Shown here piece after piece: positions 57,106 through 64,000 of a stretch of 64,000 bases of DNA. How positions within the stretch are numbered: the first letter of the stretch is position 1; each line of letters begins with the position of its first letter. A program made the position numbers and the translations under genes. This stretch comes from Sinohyriopsis cumingii (lineage: Eukaryota > Mollusca > Bivalvia > Unionida > Unionidae). Location of the stretch: contig CM068829.1 of the NCBI GenBank assembly GCA_028554795.2, forward strand, positions 137,461,579 through 137,525,578, written 5' to 3'. The notes beneath the pieces are model-generated. The model was not told the DNA's origin. It did not search any database and worked only from the letters and a program-made list of their open reading frames with translations.

Positions 57106-57179
57106 AGCATGCCCTGATTCTTTGCAATGTCCACCACCTACTGTCAGAGATTCTCTGTTGCAAAGAATCAGGGCATACT
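57106..57179. repeat. Perfect 22-bp-stem hairpin in intron
   Basis: 'agcatgccctgattctttgc' + 'aa' pairs with its exact complement ending at 57179. The 30-nt loop itself holds the near-palindrome 'cagagattctctg'. It lies about 65 bp upstream of the acceptor at 57040. MITE, structural RNA or chance fold-back. Confidence 0.7.
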
Positions 57180-58766
57180 TTTTCTTGGGATAACATCACA
57201 GTACTTGGTAGAGAAAATAATAAAATATTGGAAGCTATTTAAATCATGTAGGGGAAGCCAGTGTTGAACAATGATTCTGGATAGGAACTTCTACCCACAT
57301 ATATAAGGATTCTGTCATATGATCAATATTTAGTTGATCATGTGACTTCAGGCCAGAAGTCATTCCTCTGATAAAGACCTTGTCAAAAGGTTGAAAGCTA
57401 AGGAGTCAAAAACTATTTTGTTACGGAAAGGTATCATTGTTTAGTCTCATTAACTGCCAATGGCTGTAGCAGGTAACAATATTCATTCTAAAAACCTACA
57501 TGTATATTCTGAGAATCCCTTACAGTTACATTTGGGATCTGGTTCAATTCTCAGTGGCTGGTGGTGCGGTAAGGATGTATTTAAATCATGTAAAGAAGTG
57601 AATCTGGGTGACATTGGAGGATGAAAAGTACAGTTATTAGTGATGGATTCATTGCAAGGGGCCCTGCTTAATACAATTGCTTGGCATGGTATTAAACAGA
57701 GAAACCTGTATTGAAACAAATTTAGAGGAATAGGCATTGGGACCATTAAATCCAGAAATCACTGATACAGTAATGCTACAAAAACCAAAGTCAGAAAGGG
57801 GCATAACTATTGTACAAGTTTGGAATATTGGAAATCAAACTCACTCAGTGTCTGAGGAATATAAAGCCACATTCCAAACTTAGTTGAAATCCAATAATAT
57901 TTGGCAAGGTTATGCTACATAACCCAAAGTCAGAAAGGGGCATAACTTTTGGCAAAGTTATATGGTACATAATGCAGTCAGAAAGGGGCACATTGTTTGG
58001 CAAAGTTATGGTACATAACCCAAAGTCAGAAGGGGTCAAAACTCTTGGCAAAGTTATCCTACATAACCCAAAGTCAGAATGATAACAATCAGTAAATAGA
58101 AGTCTGCAAATAATTTCAATGAATGGTGGAAATTACTCATGTAAGGTCTCATCAATAGAAACTTACATCTGGATTTGGATGAAATCTACAAACCTTGGTA
58201 AAGTTAAACTGTGCAAACCAAAGTCAGGAGGTTGGGTAATCAGGGGGCATAACTCATGTGCTAACCTATGATGGGGTCACAATAGTTTCTGTTTTTATAA
58301 AAATGAAATCTGACAATCCTTGGTAAAGTTATAACACTGAAACCAAAGTCAGTGTGGTTGGGCAATCAAGGGCCATAACTCCTGCAAAAGATGACACTAA
58401 ATGCAAAAATCAATCTCATTCAATATAAAGCTGCATAAAAAATTTAACTGATATCTGACAATCCTTGATAAAATTAAGACACAAAAATCAAAATTAGGAG
58501 GATGGGCAATCTGGAGTCATAACATCTATAAATGTAGATAATGGCTAGATATCAAACTTTTCCAAGGTCTTGTCAGTATTAAGCTGTTTAACAAATTTGC
58601 TTCAAATACAATAATTCCCAGCAAAGTCAGAAACCTGACTGTTGGTAGATAGACAAGGATGGAAGGACAACATGAATACTACAGGCCCTACCAGTTTCAT
58701 TGAGCAAGCCCTAACTAAACCTTCAACCTAAAGACTACCTGTAACAAAAATGTTAATTAAATTTAC
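57180..58766. other. Intron with 'ggggcataactt' repeat words
   Basis: From 57780 to 58650, phrases like 'caaagtcagaaaggggcata' and 'ttggcaaagttatggtacat' recur loosely. I read them as dispersed molluscan-type repeats, not genes. Confidence 0.55.
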
Positions 58767-58876
58767 CTGTGGATGTGAGGAAATACTGTGCAGCCTAAAG
58801 AAGTAGCGCACATACATTTCTCGGAAGACATAATACAATTTGATGGGATCCTGATACAGGAAACACAGAGGAACCA
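58767..58876 (-). CDS. TBC1D19: TBC1D19-like gene, internal exon
   Basis: Acceptor TTTTAG before 58876, donor CAG|GTAAAT at 58766. Encodes VPLCFLYQDPIKLYYVFREM then YVRYFFRLHSISSHPQ, fitting the TBC helix after the catalytic Gln finger. Its first two bases complete a Val codon split with the exon at 62323. Confidence 0.85.
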
Positions 58877-58959
58877 CTAAAACAAAAATTAAATATATGT
58901 TCAAGAGAATTTGATGGCAGGATTAATATTAATACATACCTATATCTTTGATAGAAGCA

Positions 58960-59370
58960 TAATCCATTGATATACAGCTTTATAGAAACATAATCCATGG
59001 ATATACATCTTTATAGAATCATGATCCATGGATATACAGCTTATTAGAAACATGATCCATGGATATACAGCTTTATAGAATCATGATCCATGGATATATA
59101 GCTTTATAGAATCATGATCCATGAATGTACAGCTTAATAGAAACATGATTCATTGATATACAGCTTTACAGAAACATGATCCATGGATATACAGCATTAT
59201 AGAAACATGATCCATGGATATACAGCTTTATAGAATCATGATCCATGGATATAAAGCTTAATAGAAACATGATTCATTGATATACAGCTTAATAGAAACA
59301 TAATTCATTGATACACAGCTTTACAGAAACATGATCCATGAATATACAGCTTTATGGAAACATGGTCCAG
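58960..59370. repeat. Minisatellite, about 37 bp x 11
   Basis: Unit 'tagaaacatgatccatggat' + 'atacagcttta'. The first unit overlaps sequence only about 85 bp upstream (in gene direction) of an exon. Confidence 0.9.
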
Positions 59371-59965
59371 GGATTTTGGCTATATATTCTCATCAATCAT
59401 AACATTTTGTTGCCATACGATTTAGAATAGAATATATACTGCTGTCTACTAATTATTGTGATTGTCTGCACATGTCCACATCCATCTAAAAATTTTCACA
59501 TAAGCATCCACCACAAGAAGACTGTCAGTGGATGTGTGTAGAAGATGGGTATCAATTAACTACTATAACAGAAAATCTCACAAACTCACCTTCACAAAAA
59601 TAAAACACCTAAATCATACCCAGGGCTTAAAACACCTGTGAAAATTTAGCATTTCTGCCTTTAAAGTCACGCTCTACAAGATCTAAATCCTTATACTGAA
59701 ATGGATGTAATGTAATTTTTAACCTTGATATGAAATTCCAATCAAGGAAACCAAATACAAACAGTAGACTCACTATTAAGCAATACAGTATTGTCTCCCT
59801 TGCATCATGCAACATGCCCATTGTGTGCAATGAACATGTGATTGAAACATCCTGTTGAATACTGAATCACAATAACTGATACATTAACTTCATTTCCAGT
59901 AATAAAATGCAGTTTAATTTTGCTTATAATATATTGCTGAACTTAGTGGTGTGTCCTTGGTTAAG
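59371..59965. other. Intronic, no gene seen
   Basis: No repeat or exon found. Confidence 0.5.
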
Positions 59966-59969
59966 GCAC

Positions 59970-60160
59970 TTTACTCCAATTGCCTTGGCACTAAATAACA
60001 ATTTACTCCAATTGCCTTGGCACTAAATAACAATTTACTCCAATTGCCTTGGCACTAAATAACAATTTACTAAAATTGCCTTGGCACTAAATAACAATTT
60101 ACTAAAATTGCCTTGGCACTAAATAACAATTTACTAAAATTGCCTTGGCACTAAATAACC
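59970..60160. repeat. Minisatellite, 32 bp x 6
   Basis: Unit 'tttactccaattgccttggc' + 'actaaataacaa'. It seems to have amplified from the body of a SINE-like sequence (59940-60180). Confidence 0.9.
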
Positions 60161-60274
60161 TACTTGCATTGCCGTGCCATCAAGAATCCAACCAAACCAA
60201 AACCAAACTAAGTGAAGGAAAGAAACTAAGCAAAAACTCAACAAATAGTGTCTATATCAAGTTATTCTCCAGGC

Positions 60275-62040
60275 GATAAAGACAACTCTTTCCATAAATA
60301 CATATTGAGTGATAAAGACAACACTTCCATAATACATATTGAGTGATAAAGACCACTACTTCAATAATACATATTGAGTGATAAAAACAACACCTTCCTT
60401 AATACATACAAAGTGATAAAGACAACACATTCCTTAATACACACAAGGTGATGAAGAAAACTCATTCCATAATACATGCAAAGTGATAAAGACAACTCAT
60501 TCCATAATACATATTGTGTAATTAAAGCAATACATTCCATAATACATATTGAGTGATGAAGACAACTCATTCCATAATACATATTGTGTGATGAAAATAA
60601 CACATTCCATAATACATATTGAGTGAAGAAGACAACTCATTCCATAATACATATAAACTGATAAAGACAAGTCATTCCATAATACATAGTGAGTGAGGAA
60701 GACAACTCATTCCATAATACATATTGAGTGATGATGACAACACATTCCATATTACATGCAAACTGATAAAGACAAGTCATTCCATAATACATATTGAGTG
60801 ATGAAGACAACTCATTCCATAATACATATTGAGTGATGAGAGTGTGTGTGTATGTGATTTGGATTTTTAACATAGCTTTAAAACAATTTCAGTATATCAT
60901 GTCTGCAGTGTGACAGTTTATAGTGATGTCTAGCACTGGGGCATCATGCCACAGACATGTAGCATGATGTCCCACCTAGCAGTCACATTATCCTGACACC
61001 AGGCCAACCAGTCACAACACTAACCTCTTAATGCTGAGTGCCAAGCAAGGCAGCTGTTAGTACCATTTTTGTAAGTCTTTGGTATGACTTGGCTGGGGAT
61101 TGAACCCATGACCTCCCGCATCCTAGACGGATGCTCTAACCACTACCCACCGGAGCAGTCCATTGAGTGCTGAAGACAACTCATTCCATAATACACACTG
61201 AGTGATGAAGACAATTCATTCCAAAACACATACCGAGTGCTGAAGACAACTCATTCCATAATACATATTGTGTGATGAAGACAACTCATTCCAAAACACA
61301 TACTGAGTGCTGAAAACAACACATTCCTTAATACATATTGAGTGATGAAGACAACTCATTCCAAAACACATAATGAGTGATGAAGACAACACATTCCATA
61401 ATAGATACAAAGTGATGAAGACAACACATTCCATAATACATGCTGAGTGATGAAGACAACACATTCCATAATACATGCAAAGTAATAAAGACAATGATGA
61501 AGAAAACACATTCCATAATACATATTGAGTGATAAAGACAACTCATTCCATAATACATACTGAGTGATGAAGACAACTCATTCCATAATATATGCAAAGT
61601 GATGAAGACAACACATTCCATAATACATATTGAGTGATAAAGACAACTCATTCCATAATACATATTGAGTGATGAAGACAACTCATTCCATAATATATAC
61701 AAAGTGATGAAGACAACTCATTCCATAATATATGCAAAGTGATGAAGACAACACATTCCATACTACATATTGAGTGATAAAGACAACTCATTCCATAATA
61801 CATATTGAGTGATAAAGACAACTCATTCCATAATACATATTGAGTGATGAAGACAACACATTCCATAATACATATTGAGTGATAAAGACAACTCATTCCA
61901 TAATACATGCAAAGTGATGAAGACAACACATTCCATAATACATGCAAAGGGATAAACACAACACATTCCATAATACATATTGAGTGATGAAAACAACTCA
62001 TTCCATAATACATACAAAATGATAAAGAAAAACTCATTCC
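60275..62040. repeat. Minisatellite, about 35 bp x 45, interrupted by a SINE
   Basis: Unit 'gataaagacaactcattcca' + 'taatacatattgagt'. Minus-strand ORFs of up to 129 codons (YYGMSCLHHSICIMECVV-type) are translations of it. Confidence 0.95.
60841..61161 (-). mobile_element. SINE family 2, copy 3
   Basis: Same layout as the other copies. Flanking array words 'attgagtgatgag' and 'attgagtgctgaag' surround it. Confidence 0.85.
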
Positions 62041-62322
62041 ATATATATGGTGATTTATGGTTTATCTTTTAGAATATCACAATAACAGACAGCCAGAGTG
62101 TTGCTTTAACAATATGCATGCAATTTTGAAGGTCTTCAAATGTTACTGGTAATATGTTTAAAGTTACTCAATTACTGTAAGAGAAATCACATCAAAATCT
62201 GATTACCATATAACTAAATGTACCCGTGTAATATTCTATCCTCATATGCTTTGATTCTGACAGATGCTAAATATTACATTCTGTATATTAACATTTTGAG
62301 CTTAAAATTCCTCTCTGCTTAC

Positions 62323-62485
62323 CATACATGGCAAATCCATGGAATGGAATAACACCATTTGGTGGATAGATCACAGAGAATTCTTCCACACCCAGTTTTC
62401 CACGAATGTAAGATTTTGGTGGTGAGGCACTATTTTGAGCAAAATGTTCCAGAACCATTGTATCACGTGAAAATGGAAGTAGAAT
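62323..62485 (-). CDS. TBC1D19: TBC1D19-like gene, first exon in the window
   Basis: Acceptor TTTCAG before 62485, donor G|GTAAGC at 62322. Encodes ILLPFSRDTMVLEHFAQNSA ... SYIRGKLGVEEFSVIYPPNG ... IPFHGFAMY. This is the region just before and at the TBC domain entry. TBC proteins are GTPase-activating proteins for Rab GTPases in membrane traffic, acting through Arg and Gln fingers; the Arg-finger motif is not in this exon set. Six exons (this, 58767, 56948, 56092, 54899, 26759) are in compatible phases and encode about 200 C-terminal residues. The TBC1D19 assignment is from memory of the family; TBC itself is firm. Upstream exons lie beyond the window. Confidence 0.75.
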
Positions 62486-63399
62486 CTGAAAGACAAACCA
62501 ATCAAAGATAGTTAAATTCAATTTTCAAGTCTCAAAAAATACCCTTCAAATCTGATTGGACCAGCATGGATAATGTCATGCACCACTGTTTGGGTCCCTT
62601 TTCACAGTACATTTTTCTGATGTACACGAGTTTTGGCATATAACAAGATTAGACCATAAATATATAATGTATTATTGGTTCAATGTTGGTTACATACCTA
62701 TCATGCTATCTTAAGATATACCAACAAATGAATATGCTTATCATGAATAATTACATCAAAATTTCAGAATCTAAAGCAGGCAGTCCAGAACGGTTAACAG
62801 TCCAGAACGGTTAACAGATTTGTCAGAAGTAGTACATTGCATTTTTCATATGAGCTCATATATACCTGTAAACAATGAGTAATAATCAGGGATGGATCAG
62901 AATAAATGGTGGATTAATTCCTTGAAATCCAGAACCTTGAATAACTTTGACATATTTTAAAAACATAATGAGTGCTATTAGTTGTCGTCATGAATTATCT
63001 CCCTTTCTCTCCCTCTCTGCCTTCATTTCTTATAGTCTACAGTCTAACTGACTAGTTTCTTGTTATCTACATTCTGTTTGTTTTTTAAGTTTAGAAGCTA
63101 TATGACATCTACCTATCTATCACACAGGTGCTTAAGTTTGTCCTCCATAAATATGCCTATGCTTAAAACCCCTTTTCAAAAGCTTATCCTGAGAAATTTA
63201 ATTTTCTGGGATTTCATCAAGATATTTCAGAATGTGGAATTCTCACAAAACTTTTGTAATAATTCTCTGAACTCCTGAATCAATGTCATCTCTATATTTT
63301 ACTGCACTCTCTGCAGGTTTAATAATTTTAAAGAACACATTTGTCTTGTGCACTTTTTTAATGAAAGTAGTACCCTAATGAACGTTTGATAAAGGTCAT
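62486..63399. other. Intronic, no gene seen
   Basis: No exon found up to the MITE-like copy. Confidence 0.5.
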
Positions 63400-63630
63400 G
63401 GCATACCATACATACTTGCTTAGGAGATGAGCCCAATATAGATATAAAAGACCCTAATCTGCTAGTGGTTAATGTGCCAGCAGATCACGGTGTATTTTTA
63501 TTTGTTGTTCTGATCAGTCCTAACAAACTGAATAAATCTAGATCTGCTGGCACATTCTTTGACATCACATCCAGTATGTTATGTGATGGCAGTTTGCAGC
63601 TGGACTTGATTTATAAGTGAGTATATACAG
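63400..63630. repeat. MITE-like repeat, copy 9
   Basis: Ends 'catacttgcttaggagatga' and 'gatttataagtgagtatata'; internal 'aatctgctagtgg' and 'ccagcagatcacgg' arms. Confidence 0.7.
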
Positions 63631-63729
63631 TAATATACAAGAATCTGTATCACATAATGGTTGCCTTTACTTGTGGAATGACATATTGTAAAATCCATTT
63701 GCCACACTAAGGCATAATATTTAGCAACA

Positions 63730-64000
63730 TGACAGAGTAACATAATTGAGTAATGCAGTAAACATAATTGAGTAATGCAATAACATCATTGAGTAATACA
63801 GTAACATCATTGAGTAATGCAGTAACATCACTGAGTAAGCCAGTAATATCACTGAGTAATGCAGTAACATCACTGAGTAAGCCAGTAACAGCACTGAGTA
63901 ATGCAGTAACATCATTGAGTAAGGCACATCATGGAGTCATGCAATAACATCACTGAGTTATGCAGTAACATCATTGAGTAAGGCAGTAACATCATTGAGT
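63730..64000. repeat. Minisatellite, about 22 bp, runs off the window
   Basis: At least 12 units of 'acatcattgagtaatgcagt' + 'aa'. Confidence 0.95.

Noticed and set aside
60361..62037. Minus-strand Cys/Met/Tyr-rich ORFs
   Set aside because: Translations of the 35-bp minisatellite.

Overview
This is eukaryotic genomic DNA, most likely from a bivalve mollusc. The grounds are intron-bearing host exons, tRNA-derived SINEs with AAC-repeat tails, dense minisatellites and repeated 'ggggcataactt'-type words that I associate with molluscan introns. The species cannot be named from sequence alone. There is no bacterial operon, CRISPR array or rRNA gene.

Region 1 (1-8.8 kb) is a decayed Polinton/Maverick-type element (family A). 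A capsid-associated C-terminus runs into a large palindrome at 870-1345, which looks like two terminal repeats joined end to end. Beyond it lie a small intact ORF, a broken HNH endonuclease, an unknown 227-residue ORF, a family B DNA polymerase followed by an SF1 helicase with a Cys-rich tail, a DDE integrase, a phospholipase A2-like protein and an A32/FtsK-like packaging ATPase. It ends near a poly-G/poly-C fold-back.

Region 2 (9.1-10.6 kb) is a rearranged CR1/L2-like LINE. Region 3 (11.7-21.65 kb) is a second Polinton (family B) bounded by inverted repeats of about 265 bp. It carries a different, heavily decayed PolB, a fibre-like repeat protein and several unrecognised broken ORFs. One of its genes is split by a 2.4-kb ORF1-only retroelement with a 12-bp target-site duplication, and a SINE has inserted after the fibre gene.

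Region 4 (about 26.7-64 kb) is the 3' half of a host gene on the minus strand encoding a TBC (Rab-GAP) domain protein, best matched from memory to TBC1D19. Six coding exons are visible, with consistent phases and GT/AG splice sites, ending at a stop codon at 26759. The last intron is about 28 kb. It is filled with minisatellites, SINEs of at least two families, hairpin-rich MITE-like repeats, a possible solo LTR, a miniature hAT transposon with an intact BED finger, and a third Polinton remnant (33.4-37.3 kb, plus strand) with PolB, LTKTQ-type, cysteine protease and possible capsid pieces. Many long ORFs here are only translations of repeat arrays.

The viral-type genes belong to one replication, integration and packaging module: PolB/helicase copies, integrase inserts, ATPase packages, protease matures, and PLA2 and fibre proteins belong to a virion. 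Every copy is incomplete, so this is a fossil record and not a working system.
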